Origin: Tubulanus polymorphus
Lineage: Eukaryota; Nemertea; Palaeonemertea; Tubulaniformes; Tubulanidae
NCBI RefSeq assembly: GCF_964204645.1
Contig: NC_134035.1
Coordinates: 9,612,501-9,672,500 of the forward strand
DNA length: 60,000 bases
Direction of reading: 5' to 3'
Positions 10,594 through 21,779 of this stretch are shown in pieces. Numbering within the stretch: the stretch's first letter is position 1; each line of letters starts with the position of its first letter. The notes beneath the pieces were generated by a model, which was not told where the DNA came from, ran no database searches, and saw only the letters and a list, made by a program, of their open reading frames with translations. The translations under genes and the position numbers were made by a program.

Positions 10594-10808
10594 CATCTCT
10601 CCCCATCCGAGGAACATACGAGCAGCTGCGAGGCGTTCAGGAGTCATGTATCAGGCCAGTTACCCATCTTGCTCCTGTGTGAGGAGAGGCTATGAGGATA
10701 AGTATCTTGTCCGGGGACACTACGGTCATGTACGGGGTTCGAACCGTCCGCCGCCTGGCTTCCCAGAGTCGAACGCTCGAACCACTCGGCCACGCTGCTC
10801 GCTCATGC
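10594..10808 (-). mobile_element. tRNA-derived SINE
   Basis: Read on the minus strand: an A-box-like TGGCCGAGTGG near 10800-10790, about 45 nt, then B box GGTTCGAACCC near 10745-10735. This is followed by a body with CCCGGACAAGATACTTATC and an end GGGGAGAGATGA. The head resembles a class II (Ser/Leu-type) tRNA. The open frames here are shadows of this SINE. Confidence 0.7.
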
Positions 10809-10889
10809 GTATACGTGTGTGTGTATTACGTACGGGTATGTGTCATTAGCGACAATAAAGTATACTTATTCTTACTCATATCGTAAAAT

Positions 10890-11700
10890 GCTGCGTCAGC
10901 TACACGTTATACTTATTTGTTTAATGACGCGGGTAAAAATCTGAATGATGTTCAAAGGCTACGTTTCACGTTACGATACGGCTTTCTATAGTTTCAACGT
11001 GACGTTATAGAATTAACGAGTTAAGTCATCATTCACATGTGATAGAGTCGTCAATAGAACCCCGTCGGGCGTGGAATTGAAAGAACAAACGGTTTCACCC
11101 ATGGCCGCGCCGCGCTTTGTAATTGATATTAACGCGCAAATTGTGTTATCAATTTTGCATGGCGCCCGTTGACACCCGATGCCGGTACTGACCTGATCAC
11201 TTCGTGCGTGCGCACAAATTAATCGACTATTACAGAACATTATTGAGCGAACGTGTCGCAAATTATATCACAAACTAATAAACCTGCGCTCGGTATTTGT
11301 TTTCGTCTCAGTTTTGTCGGATTCGTTTTTTTCTGAATTGTTTTATGAACACAGCGCCGCGTGTTCTGTTTGTTCACGGCCATTATCCAATGAGATCCAA
11401 TGCTGAAAAAACCATCGGTAAAGAATTGATATTTCGAGCGCGTGAAATCAAAACAAGGGAGTCATTTCACAACTACCTAATTATTCGTAGTGAATACTAT
11501 TTACTGAAACTGTAACGAAAATCGGGTCCAGTGTTTTAAGGTAATACGATATTGGGTCAAATACAGTCAAGGACCAGAGTGGGCCAGTGATTAGAATACA
11601 TACGAGACCTTAGTTCGACCCTCGATTCGAGCGAGTCAATAGTCAGTCGTTAAAGACCAAGTTGTTGCAGACCTAAGTTGGTCTATGGCTGATCTTAAAT
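10890..11700. other. Unique intronic sequence
   Basis: No repeat or gene recognised; short frames at 11013-11261 (minus) and 11297-11515 (plus) have no support. Confidence 0.45.
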
Positions 11701-11716
11701 CTAAGCCTGTGCCTGT

Positions 11717-11823
11717 GGGGCCAGTTGCACAGTCCTGCCTCAAGTCCGAAAATAGTCTTAGATCTCAAGACCGGTCTTTAGTTGTTGGAAAGTTGGCCTA
11801 AATCATGACAATGCAACCGGCTC
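11717..11823. mobile_element. MITE-like inverted-repeat element
   Basis: Starts GGGGCCAGTTGCACAGTC and ends ATGCAACCGGCTCC, whose complement begins GGAGCCGGTTGCAT. The interior has AGTCTTAGATCTCAAGAC, itself partly palindromic. About 107 bp, no coding capacity. Confidence 0.6.
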
Positions 11824-11892
11824 CTGGTATTTTTGACGCGGTAAGACGCGGTAAAAATACGCGTTACAACAAAATGACGCGTTACAATAATG

Positions 11893-12200
11893 TTTATTAT
11901 ATACATTGATACAGCATGCGACATTTAAGGGGTACTACGTGAATGTGCGCTACGTCATCAATATCGACGTTTCAAGCTAACAATAACAAATTTTGCCGTT
12001 TTTTGTAATTACTGATTTTTTCATTACTCATATTTCATTATTTATTAATCTTAATAACTATTTTCGAAAGGATGTCCACTACGTCATCGATATATCGGGG
12101 CTAGACTGGTTGCCGGTCAATTCAATTCAATTATCGATGTATTCAAATCAAAAATTACTTTATTGATCTTTAATATCATATAAATTATATCATGTTATCT
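11893..12200 (+). repeat. Dispersed repeat, copy A (pair with 49735-50020)
   Basis: Shares with copy B the ordered words TACGTCATCAATAT, ACGTCATCG, GACTGGTTGCCG, TCAATTCAATTCAAT, TTGATC and TTAATATCA. CTAGACTGGTTGCCGGTC would encode LDWLPV, the WLP motif seen near the C-terminus of many LINE reverse transcriptases, so a LINE 3' fragment is plausible. Confidence 0.6.
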
Positions 12201-12209
12201 ATCGACAAT

Positions 12210-15200
12210 ATAAAATACGTGTTACTTTTCAAGGCGTGAATAAACGTTAAATATTGTTTTCAGGTTATACATTTGAGTAAAGCTATTCTCTGTAGAAGCC
12301 AGACCAGATCCATAAACACGAGCACTCGATGAGTATGACCCGAATGTCGTCTTATAGAATGAAGCGAGCGCGCCTCGTATCCGCGCGGAGATAAACCGAG
12401 CGAAAGAAAGTTGAAAACTGATCGCATTAGACGGAATCTAATATCCTGTCGATGGGCGTATAGTTAATATAGACGTCAGGTTATTTCAGTAATTGTCGTG
12501 ATGCGTTGCACAGTCCGTGTGTGTGCGCGCGCTATGCTAACGATTCGTCGTCGGGAACGTATACATAAAACAGAAGGCACCAGTCGGATTGATCGTAAAA
12601 TAGTCGAGCATCATCACGTCTGCTATTCGCTAAATAGTTTATCCGCCAGCTATCAAATTGAATCGAGTCGTTACGTCGTTGCCAGCGACGTCATTAAATC
12701 TGGACGCAACGGCCTGTTTATTTTCAAATCGGTTTTGAATCGCTTAATTGAATTCTGTTTTCTGAAAAAAAATTAAATACTTTTCCGCGAATTCAGTCTG
12801 GCATTTTTTTACGGTAAACTTTAGGCTACTTCGCGTGTTCGAAATGAACTTTTGGTAAAATGAATCATTCGTCTTGCGTTCATTGATATTCCTGCGTTAA
12901 TGATAATGATAATGATAATCTTTATTTACATTAAAATTATATAACATAATATATCACTCAATTTAATAGATACATGATAAGGTAGGATATATATCTAGGA
13001 CATTTCAGGAGTTTTGGGACAATTCCTCGGTCAAAGTTCATCATCCCCTGATACCATAAACACGCGGAATATCTACGTTTTGTCTTGTGCGTTTTGTAAC
13101 GACATTTCCGTTCGTAATGACAAGATAACATTTTCGAATCGAAGACGAATCCAACGTATCAGAAACTGCATTACCACAATTCTCGGCTGTGCGCAAACCG
13201 GAAATCAATCTATATTGTCGGATGGAGATATCAATTTGGGCGAAATGAGAAATCATTTAGCGTAGGCAGCCGGATACAATAGCCGAAATCAACCAGTCTG
13301 GTATATCTCACCGGTCATGGGGGACACGCCGGGTATATTTCAGAGTTTATTCGCTCGTATATGTATATACGTCATAGTACGCGTCGGAGACTCTTTCGGC
13401 CGCATGATGTTATTCTTATAGAGATAAGTCTAGGCAATCTAAATGCTAATGTACCATACTCGCGAGTCAAATTGTTTTATTATCCCGCGGCGGTACCTGC
13501 TACATCGGACAAAGCGGACACGACGGCGCGAGTCCGCCGCAGTCCGGAGCGGCCATCTTCGCGGAATGAGCCTCCGTTTTCGGTCCGAAGTCACCGCCGT
13601 GGGAACGCCGACCACACATACGGGCTTCGCTGCCGGTTTTTCTATTAACGGTTCTCGTTTACATTTTTGAGACGTAATCGATGAACAGAAATAGATCTGG
13701 ATACCGCGCGCTTAGACACGGGTTGATATTGTTACTGTAGTCACGTCGGCTAATGTCGGTTGTTAAGAGAAGTCGTTCCCGTCGGCAATAGTTTTATAAC
13801 CGTAAAGACCACTACATCGCTACCGCCAGTAGATCGTGCAGACGGCATCATCAGCAGAAATAAAGCAATCAATATATTACTACGTCAATTTAGTTCGCGA
13901 CGATTCTCTTAGCATGTTCTTAAAAGTTGGTGGTTTTGTATTTATCAAATCTTGACACATAATATGATAGACGGAATTTAGAATTTGAGATAGCAATTGG
14001 CAAGATTTTTCAATATCATGTAACAAAGGTGACCGATTGACATAAGCAAAGATTTACTTTTCGAAAAGCTATTGTAGAAATAACGGTCACCAGAAGCCCC
14101 GTATGTAAACAAAAATTCGACGGGGTATTGAGGCGTTCAGAGCGGAATGTAAGCCCGCGATTCGCTCGATGTCTCTTCGGTCAAAAAATAACCCAAGCCG
14201 TATTCAAACCAAACACAGATTCGCCTCAACGATTGATTAAATTTCATTCTTATCGACATAGTTTCTCGTCTGCGCACCTTATTCCGTCGTGATTGCGGCT
14301 GTACCGCGGTGGAGCGAATTTTATTAAACCGCATTTTTTCTTTCCCCTTTCCGCTGCGTGTGTTATCGCGCTGATAAAACTCCCGAGCAGCGATTCTTGT
14401 ATAGAACTCTAACGGGATTGATCCTTCTCGCACGTGATCGCTGCAGGCGAACACTGCAACAGGTAAATTGAAAATTCGTAGCATTTTTGCTAATTGTAAA
14501 TCCTTAAAGGTATTATAATCCGTATTATACATCGGTTTTTCTTCTCTATATTCGGTCTTTCTCTCTTTAAATTTCTTTTTTGATCACGCCTAGGGCTGTA
14601 ACCATTTAGGCCTAAAAAGCTAACTGCCATATCATACGTCTTAGTCTTATAAGCCGCTCTTGCATGCTAAGATAAGGTAAAGCCATCTTACTTGGAAATG
14701 CTGTAAAATGTATCTAACCAATCCACTAATTTTCAAAGGCGAGCCCCACATTCCCAATACGCATCTATGCCTGTTCAATTATAAAAATGCCCTTTCACAA
14801 AACCTGTAAAAGTAGGCCTTGGGTCCACCCCGGAAAAATCCATAAAAATGATAATACAATGTATAATGTAATTTATAATGTAATAATAATATTAATTTTA
14901 CCAAATAATCTCTTGATATTACTTAATATAAATTATGTTTAATCTGATTTACGTAATAATCATTTATTTTCATTTATAGCACAGTATGGAATAATTACTG
15001 CACTTTACAATGTTTACAATATGATTCCGAAAATTCCGATCGAGCACTGAACCTGCATTGAAATATGTGGTTCATGATGAACGTATACAGTGCATCGAGG
15101 ATGGTAAAGTCATCGCTACCCCTGGTATTTGTTTTTGTCGTTGATGACATGTTTTCGTGTTCACAAGCAATCGTTCAATACGACGTTCGTATTGTGGTTT

Positions 15201-15440
15201 CAATTGCCCGAAAACACCATTGTGCTTTTAGCGTTTTCTTGGAGAAAATCTTTCGCCGATCGATCGCCGTATGCGGCAACATAGAACGATACACGCCGAA
15301 TATAGCATCATCCGCCTGAGGACCGTTTTACGCCGTCCGGGTTCAAGATAAAAAGGCGAATATACGACCACGCGTATCTGTAAGCGGTATAGTTTTGTTT
15401 TCATCGGTCGAAAAAAGTTGATGCGCATCTCAGGAATGAA
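12210..15440. other. Intron 1 segment, largely unique
   Basis: 13361-13670 is CG-rich with two overlapping plus-strand frames and no recognisable protein. 14137-14532 (minus) is a 131-codon frame without family resemblance. 14850-14960 is AT-rich low-complexity DNA. Confidence 0.45.
12900..12960 (-). mobile_element. LINE 3' tail (minus strand)
   Basis: On the minus strand: AATTTTAATGTAAATAAAG followed by ATTATCATT units. A polyadenylation-like AATAAA with a short tandem tail is typical of CR1/RTE-type LINE ends. Confidence 0.5.
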
Positions 15441-15445
15441 AACTA

Positions 15446-15676
15446 TGGTGACTGATAAGGGCCATCGCGTAAAATTCCTGGTATGCAAATTAGGGTGCCA
15501 GAACGCCAAAACAAAATTTACTTTAAAAAGTCCGTATTGGAGGGCCAGAACAAAGAATTTTCCGTTTTGATACCCCGGCGAAACGAACCTTTTAAAGAAA
15601 ATTCTACGATATATTTCGTTTTGGCGTTCTGGCGACCACATTTGCAAACCAGGAATTTTACATTATGGCTCCTATC
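15446..15676. mobile_element. MITE with long terminal inverted repeats
   Basis: The left arm reads CTGATAAGG, then GTAAAATTCCTGGTATGCAA, then GCCAGAACGCCAAAAC. The right arm is its complement: GTTTTGGCGTTCTGGC, then TTTGCAAACCAGGAATTTTA, then CTCCTATCAG. Arms of about 65-70 nt are imperfect but unmistakable and surround a loop of about 90 nt. The long frames at 15228-15647 (minus) and 15483-15713 (plus) arise from this palindrome. Confidence 0.8.
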
Positions 15677-15789
15677 AGCCATCAAAGAAAACTCCAAAAC
15701 GAACCTAGTCTAGTACGTACTTGTTGTCCCAAAACAAGAGGAGCGGCTGTAGGGACCAGTATAACAATGTCTGGTTGAAACGAACAAAG

Positions 15790-16110
15790 CAGCCACACGT
15801 AACGTTTCGGTTATTATTTTCATTAACGCTGTCTGCGTTAATTCGCCGCGTAACGGGCGCTATTTTATCGCTATTTTATTAACGCCGAGTAATGTATGAA
15901 AACAATCGTCGAAATCACGTCCGTTACCGTCGCGCGCGAGCGCCAATAAAACGACTTCAACTTTCGATAGATTTATATTTCGCTGATTGTTATTGACCCG
16001 CCGCCTGTTAATGAGCGATCAATGATACTTATATACAGACATACGGCGGCACCAAACCGATAACAGCCGCGCAGTGAATCGCCCTATGAAATACGAGCGT
16101 TACGTTGCGT
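15790..16110. promoter_or_regulatory. Unique CpG/TTAA-rich island
   Basis: Contains TTATTTTCATTAACG, CGCGTAACGGGCG, CGCGCGCGAGCGCCAATAAA (Cdx/posterior-Hox-like CAATAAA) and GCTGATTGTTATTGAC (Sox-like ATTGTTAT). The word GCGCGCGAGCGCC recurs at 28910. Candidate enhancer; inference only. Confidence 0.25.
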
Positions 16111-16549
16111 GAAAAGCTTATTAATTCCGACTCGAAACGGACCCCATCAGTGGCCTATTGAAACCGATACCGCGCAGATCATCGGTGATCGATGATAGCG
16201 TGAATACGACGACCGATTGCTACGGAACTGAGCGGTTTTTCTCGACGCGAACACACAGCTAGGTGTGGTGATTTGATTGTGTGAAATTGCCTGCACTGTC
16301 AAACGTAGTTAACGTTGATTTGATGTCGAAATAAATCGACGGCACATTTATTTCAATGCTATTTAGGTTGTAGCGCTTAAATTGCTATTTTTACGTAGAA
16401 ATCGGTAGTTTCTTATGACGCGCATTTCTTTCATTTCAAACTATCAGCGCAGCCATTTGTGCAACACTTCTATTGAAATTGACGAACATTTTGTATATTT
16501 GCAAACCATATTTAATTTTGGCTTTTGTTCAACAAGCTTTTTACTAAAA

Positions 16550-16740
16550 GGAACCTTATTGTTGATACCATCATTGTCATCATTATGTTTTTGTAAATTA
16601 TCTTTCTAGGGCAATGGACCTCCACTCGAGTATAGCCTTCTGGCTTGCCCATTGTCCTTCCCCTTTATACACGTTATCTAATACGATACTTAAAAATGTG
16701 TATACGTTTGGTGTTAGATAGAAGATAAATTAATAAATAA
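16550..16740 (+). mobile_element. LINE 3' end
   Basis: TTTGTAAATTATCTTTCTAG, then GGGCAATGGACCTCCACTCG, AGTATAGCC and CTTGCCCATTGTCCTTCCCC, then an AATAAATAATATCATCATC tail. The complementary GGGCAATGG...CCCATTGTCC hairpin and the following pyrimidine stretch resemble 3' UTRs of CR1/L2-type LINEs in marine invertebrates (from memory). The frame at 16415-16609 abuts it. Confidence 0.55.
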
Positions 16741-17370
16741 TATCATCATCATATACATATTGAGTATTAAATCTTGATTTACCTTGCCTTTTACTGTTGG
16801 TCGTAGCCCGGTGGCCGCAAACGGTAAAGAGAAAAATCCATCGATTTCCATCACTGCCAGTTGTTGTAAGCCAGTTACGGGATTTTCTCTCGCTAAGTAG
16901 TCGGTAAGAGTACAAATCGCCTCTCGGCTTTTTACGCTAAAAACGTCAAAAGCTGTACGGAATAGGGTAAGTCGCTTACGTACAACATGGTCATTAGGAT
17001 GTCCTTACAGCCAGTCAACTGGAAGTTACGCGTTAGACGATTTCTTTGATCATCGTGGCCAAAAACTAGTTTCGGCAGCAGAAACTCGCCACGAGAGCGA
17101 AGCGTAATTATTTCCTAGCCGTGGACATCGCATGTCCAATGAGGCTAACGAGGTATCGCTACACTTACTGATTAGTTATAAATTGAAGGTATGGCGTACT
17201 ATCAAAACCGGCCTTGGCCCAGATGAACGCTGATACCGTCATACGACCTCCTCGGAACAAAAAGGATATTTTTTGCGATTTGGCAGGTTAAGTGGTCACT
17301 GGTGCGTATGGGATAAAACAAAGTTATTTAAACGGTTGCTTCGGATTAATTATTAAGGACATCGATTAAG
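16740..17370. other. Unique intronic sequence
   Basis: Nothing recognised on either strand. Confidence 0.45.
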
Positions 17371-17570
17371 AATATCAGCAAATTGAAAGTGGCGCAGTGG
17401 GTAGAACGGGCATTGAAGATGTTATGAATAAACCGGTTGCTATGAATAAACCGGTTGGTTCGGACGCAAATCAACTACAAGATTATGAATATCAACAAAT
17501 TCAAAGAGGCACAGTCGGTAGAACCATGTTTTGAAACAAATGCTTTGATTCGAACATAAACCAAAAAACG
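17371..17570 (+). repeat. Tandemly duplicated tRNA-like fragment
   Basis: Two units about 117 bp apart: AATATCAGCAAATTGAAAG then TGGCGCAGTGGGTAGAACG (17371 on), and AATATCAACAAATTCAAAG then AGGCACAGTCGGTAGAACC (17488 on). Each has an A-box-like word, and the second is followed by GATTCGAAC, a B-box-like word. Unit 1 contains a nested duplication of TATGAATAAACCGGTTG. Confidence 0.6.
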
Positions 17571-17599
17571 AAAATACAATTCAAACTAAATATGCAAAA

Positions 17600-18780
17600 G
17601 AAGATGTAAAGCAATAATAGTAACATCCCAATAAACCACGCAAAGTTGGTTCATCCGCCGACAATTTCTAATTCAAGAGCTTCGATTGTGTTGATGAAAA
17701 ACCTGTGTGTTAATTAAAAAAACATTTCCGATGAATGAGACGTTTATTCATTCAACCTATCGTTGCTTTTTTCTATATGATACGGTCTCTGGTGACATTC
17801 AACTTTTCGAGACGAAAAGTGTCGTCTGGCATTAAACTCATTCTCGTGTGTGCGGCGAGCCCGCTGTCGTCTGCTTCTCGCCGTATTCGTCTAACACCAC
17901 AGCTTACGTTGACAGCTGAAATAAATCCGAGGATCTACGGCAGCTTTAAAAGAACTGACGTCCGGTATTAGGTACGGATTCGTCGCCGTTCCCGCCGATG
18001 AAATGTGTCAAAGTCGCTAAACAATTATTCGACGAAAAGTATCTCAGCTAATTTCCGGCAAACATACATGTGCGTGGCTAGATAAACAAGAAATCGAGTA
18101 GTTTTCTTTTTGCTCAATATCTGCCGTCGCAAATTACGTATTTCAACGCTTCGAAAAGCTTCACGATGACGGTTATATTTTGAGTAGAGGTCACAACAGT
18201 GGGAGGCGCACTAACGACCATTTCATTCAAAACCGTTTCACGTTCATCTATTTCTCTTTGATTCGACATTTTGCGAAATGCGAATTGCTTTTTCTCATTT
18301 TCGAATTTGTAATTTCAATTACGAATGCGTTTAAAAACTTGGAATAAAATTCCAAAAAGATTGAGGGATATGGCTCTGTATGGATTTTTATGATTCTTAG
18401 GAGACCACCACCTACAGCGCGGAGGGAGGCGAAAAAAGTAAATTTATCAATGTTTGATTATACCATCCTGGAAAAGTTCGTTACTTCGACAATTCGAATT
18501 TCCCCTGTGATCTTTGGAAGAAAAAATAATTTCGAAATATCGACTCGTAAAAATGATCAATCCATTTTCCTCAAACGCCAAACCAATCTACGAGACATCC
18601 CATACATCGGGAAAACGCGAGAAAAATCCGTTTTTGATTTATGTTTTAGCATCGCGGCTATAATGAATGTGGCAATAATAGTACTTTATCTTCTTCCAGC
18701 TTCCCGAACGATCGATTCGGACGAGCTAGGTGTGTGCGACATTTCATTTCTCTGATTTCGTTACTAATGGTTTTTCGTCG
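17600..18780. other. Unique intronic sequence
   Basis: A 121-codon frame at 18390-18755 shows no domain I recognise and no splice context. Confidence 0.45.
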
Positions 18781-19060
18781 ATGACATTTTGAGCCGGGGA
18801 TCAATGATACTGTTATGTAATATGCCTCGTCGCGCGTCGACTGAGGTCGCCGGTCTCGCTGTAAATCAGCGCGTCGTATTTTTTATCCTCCATTCGCAAC
18901 CGTCATCCATCAACCACCGACAATAACGAATCTGTGACGTGTGACAGGACGGCGTTATTGACAATTTGGGAGTAACTATTTGATAAAATCTGCCGTCCGC
19001 GCAGGCGCACTTGGTTCGCCGCTCGGTTAACGGTTTGTCGACTGGTGGCAGGTCGGAAAT
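18780..19060. promoter_or_regulatory. Unique CpG-rich island
   Basis: Contains GGGGATCAATGATAC, CACCGACAATAACG (Sox-like ACAATAA), GACGTGTGACAGG (CRE/TALE-like) and GCGTTATTGACAAT. Similar in style to 15790-16110 (both have ATCAATGATAC and TATTGAC). Candidate enhancer; inference. Confidence 0.25.
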
Positions 19061-19424
19061 GAAGTCGAATTAAATCCAATTGGTGACCTATAAGCCCTTT
19101 GAGGGCTGGGTATAGTTTTATAATATTTTATAATATTTGTTTGTAAAGAAGATATTTATAACTATGTCACAATGATAAAATGAAATATAGCTGCAAAGCA
19201 GCGATAACGGGTTTTCTGGATGCATGTGATCGAAAGGAAAAATTAATTACCGGGTATTCGATGGAAAAAATTAAATGAGATGATTTGGATATTATCGGAG
19301 CAATCCTCTTTTTGGTTGAATGGTCTAACCCAGTATAGTCCCCCGTGATTTGGAAATTATCGGAGCCCTCCTTTATTTACTTACTAAATGACGTCACAAA
19401 CTGTTATTTCGCCTGTGCTTGTTG

Positions 19425-19470
19425 TCTAACAATTCAATTCAATTCTTTATTTACAGTAACCTAATAAGTA
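19425..19470 (-). mobile_element. LINE 3' tail (minus strand)
   Basis: Minus strand reads ACTGTAAATAAAGAATTGAA followed by TTGAATTG, an AATAAAG plus short tandem tail typical of LINE ends. Confidence 0.5.
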
Positions 19471-19773
19471 ATTTTAAGTTTCAAATAGGATGGAAAGTAC
19501 ATTCAGACAATCTGTTGGTTCAGAGAGACCGTTATTACAGTATCAATTTATACATTTCGTTTCGAAGCTGTCAGTTGCCGAATCAGAATGAAGATGAATT
19601 TTATTTGACGAAATCGGCGGAAAATATATAATAATAATAATAATCAACAGAATTTCAAGAGGGTTTTCGACGAAAGTCAGAAAACCCTAATAAACAATAC
19701 AATACTGTACAATACTAATACTAATAAGTGCCTGAGCATTTTGCGTCTCGTCGGCCATTTTGGAACAAGGTCC

Positions 19774-19985
19774 CAAATAGTCGACTAATTCCGATATCTG
19801 AAGTTCGCTAAAGGGCTACAAGTCGACTCGAACTAAGTGGAAATCGATCCAAGTAAGTTTGAAAATAGCGAACCACGAGATCGAACGCGGTCACTGCATA
19901 GTTCGGATCTAGTTCCCGAAGATGGCCGATAGCGAGATGCGTACGATCGAACTATAGTGCGTCAGATTATTAGTTCCGACCACTA
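19774..19985. repeat. Dispersed repeat (pair with 32868-32990)
   Basis: CAAATAGTCGAC, then TCCGATA and GAAGTTCGC recur at 32946-32983. The end word TTAGTTCCGACCACT recurs at 20229-20243, and its complement-like GTCGGAACCAAT opens the 32868 copy, suggesting a small element with inverted ends. Confidence 0.5.
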
Positions 19986-20059
19986 TCGAATGCTTTACGC
20001 ATCGTCTAAGTTCTATTGCCATAACTTAAGATTCAAGACAGCTTTTTGACTTAAGTCTG

Positions 20060-20175
20060 ATATCGTCAATCCAGGATTCATCGGGTTCGAATCCTGATGG
20101 CGACAGAGTTTCTTGGTCGAAAGTTCTTCTCTGGTCTCTCCCCATCGGGAAAAATAAACACCGAACTCACTAATA
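20060..20175 (+). mobile_element. tRNA-derived SINE (pair with 54862-54978)
   Basis: GTCAATCCAGGATTCATC, then GGGTTCGAATCCTGATGGCG, GTTTCTTGGTCGAAAGTTC and CTCTCCCC. The same ordered words occur at 54862-54978. B-box-like GGTTCGAATCC at 20084-20094. Confidence 0.65.
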
Positions 20176-20189
20176 ATGCCCTGCGTGGC

Positions 20190-21080
20190 GCTCAATGGAT
20201 TGAGGGTATCAAAAAATGCGTTCGATAATTAGTTCCGACCACTTTCATCGACTATGCAACGAAAAACCGAAAAAGTTTGTCCAAAATGTCGTTGCGTATC
20301 GGACGTGTGTTTGCCGCTTGTCAGCGATGATTTATCGCCGCGTGGAAATCATCGCGTTAAAACCGCTGTGCGTAGATTTCACGCTTACGACAACGACCCG
20401 AACCGATCCATTAAAACGTGTACGGGACGTTTCTCGCATGGAACCGATGTCATCTGTTTGACATCGGACTGCTGCTGCTGCCAGACTGGCGTGTGAACAA
20501 ACGTCGCCTGACCAGAAGCGTGTATAAATAAACGTTGATGTTGATGTATGAGGCGATTTAGAATTTGGCGCGGCGTTTTCAATGAAAACTGACGTCATTT
20601 ATTCGCGTTTAATGATCTTAGCCGCCCAAAAGTCATCCATTTATAACCGACCGAATTGACACATATGAAACGAATATCTCACACGCGCGTTTTACGCTGA
20701 ATTCATAATTTACAGCAGTTTCCCTGGAGAGAACTATGTGGAAATAAATCAACAACAACGCAAAAAAGTGTGTAGGTTGGTCACATCTTTTGGAAGGTCG
20801 AAGAGTCCAAATCGACCTTACGATTCGTGATCATCTCAACCTTTGGAATGTTTTGCAGGGGCGCCATTTTCTTCGAATACTGACATTTCGAGCTTCACAA
20901 AAGTTTATTCGTCACCTTCTGAATTCCTTGAATTGCTTGTCAGATCTGCCGTATTTATAACCCCGAGGTCTTAAGAGTCTCCGAAATAAAACCGTCTGAA
21001 CTCCAACACAAGATCGATTTCATTTCTGATTTCTGATCGATTTCATACAACCGCCACTGTCTCCTAAAGCAAGCTTAGAC
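20190..21080. other. Intronic sequence with a short perfect hairpin
   Basis: 20443-20466 forms a 9-bp stem (CCGATGTCA / TGACATCGG). Overlapping frames at 20216-20600 are on both strands and unsupported. Confidence 0.4.
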
Positions 21081-21099
21081 TTAGACTGGTTGCCGGTCA

Positions 21100-21235
21100 C
21101 TACTTCCAATGGGGTAACCGCAGCGCTACTGTGGATCGAGGATTCCCCGTATGGCAGGCGATGATCCACTAGGCTCGCTAGTAGTTAATCTGTCTGACTT
21201 CTGCGTTCGATTTCTTCTACATACAATTAAACCTG
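21100..21235 (+). repeat. Dispersed repeat, second copy of 4300-4440
   Basis: Follows TTAGACTGGTTGCCGGTC (LDWLPV in one frame). Encodes NGVTAALLW then, after a one-base shift, MAGDDPLGSLVV; the minus-strand copy at 4300-4440 keeps both in one frame. Probably LINE-related. Confidence 0.55.
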
Positions 21236-21387
21236 TGAAACCTATTCCGATATCTGAGTATTGCCGCCAATCAGAGTTACATATAGACTGGTTGCCTGTC
21301 GAATTCTGAGTACGATAGAGAACGGAACCAGTCTAATTTATATTCTGCAGCGTTCGTTGATACAGAGGGCGCTAGCTGACGGATTTA

Positions 21388-21588
21388 TTGTCCGATAGAA
21401 TATGCCCCACTTGTAATACTTTAGGTGACGAATCCCATTTTCTGTTTGACTGTACCTTACTTAACGAACCCCGCAAAAACTATTTGAATTTGAATACCTT
21501 TAATACCCTTGATATTCTGAAAAACCCAACGGTCAAATTAGCTAAATTCATTAAGACCGGCTTAGATGTATATAGATCCCTCCAATAG
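21388..21588 (+). pseudogene. LINE reverse-transcriptase C-terminal fragment
   Basis: The frame reads RICPTCNTLGDESHFLFDC, then LLNEPRKNYL, and ends KLAKFIKTGLDVYRSLQ before a stop. A C-x2-C ... GDE-x-HFLFxC zinc-knuckle-like module followed by KLAKFI is the usual C-terminal end of non-LTR retrotransposon polyproteins in invertebrates. Everything upstream (endonuclease, RT) is missing, as expected for a 5'-truncated copy; IDWLPV at 21283-21300 lies in a broken frame just before it. It is followed by an AT-rich UTR and a tandem tail. Confidence 0.75.
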
Positions 21589-21774
21589 TATATATAGTAT
21601 TGTAAATAGTTGATGTATATATATTTTGTTACGTTTTCATTCTCTAAATTTTAATTGCTTCAATGTTGTTTTGTAAATATTTGTTTATACATGTGTAATA
21701 GTTTTCCTCCATATACCATGGGAATGGTTGGAGTGTAAATAAAATCGTAATCGTAATCGTAATCGTAATCGTAT
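21589..21774 (+). repeat. LINE 3' UTR with CGTAAT tandem tail
   Basis: AT-rich UTR ending GTAAATAAAATCGTAATCG, with about five ATCGTA units from 21744. Completes the LINE fragment upstream. Confidence 0.7.
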
Positions 21775-21779
21775 TGTCA

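Noticed and set aside
10646-10886. Small plus-strand proteins
   Set aside because: Antisense shadows of a tRNA-derived SINE.
14137-14532. 131-codon minus-strand frame as a gene
   Set aside because: No family resemblance, no splice context, and no second exon nearby.
15228-15647. 139-codon minus-strand frame as a gene
   Set aside because: Much of it lies in the inverted-repeat element 15446-15676, and the mirror frame on the plus strand encodes similar residues because of the palindrome.
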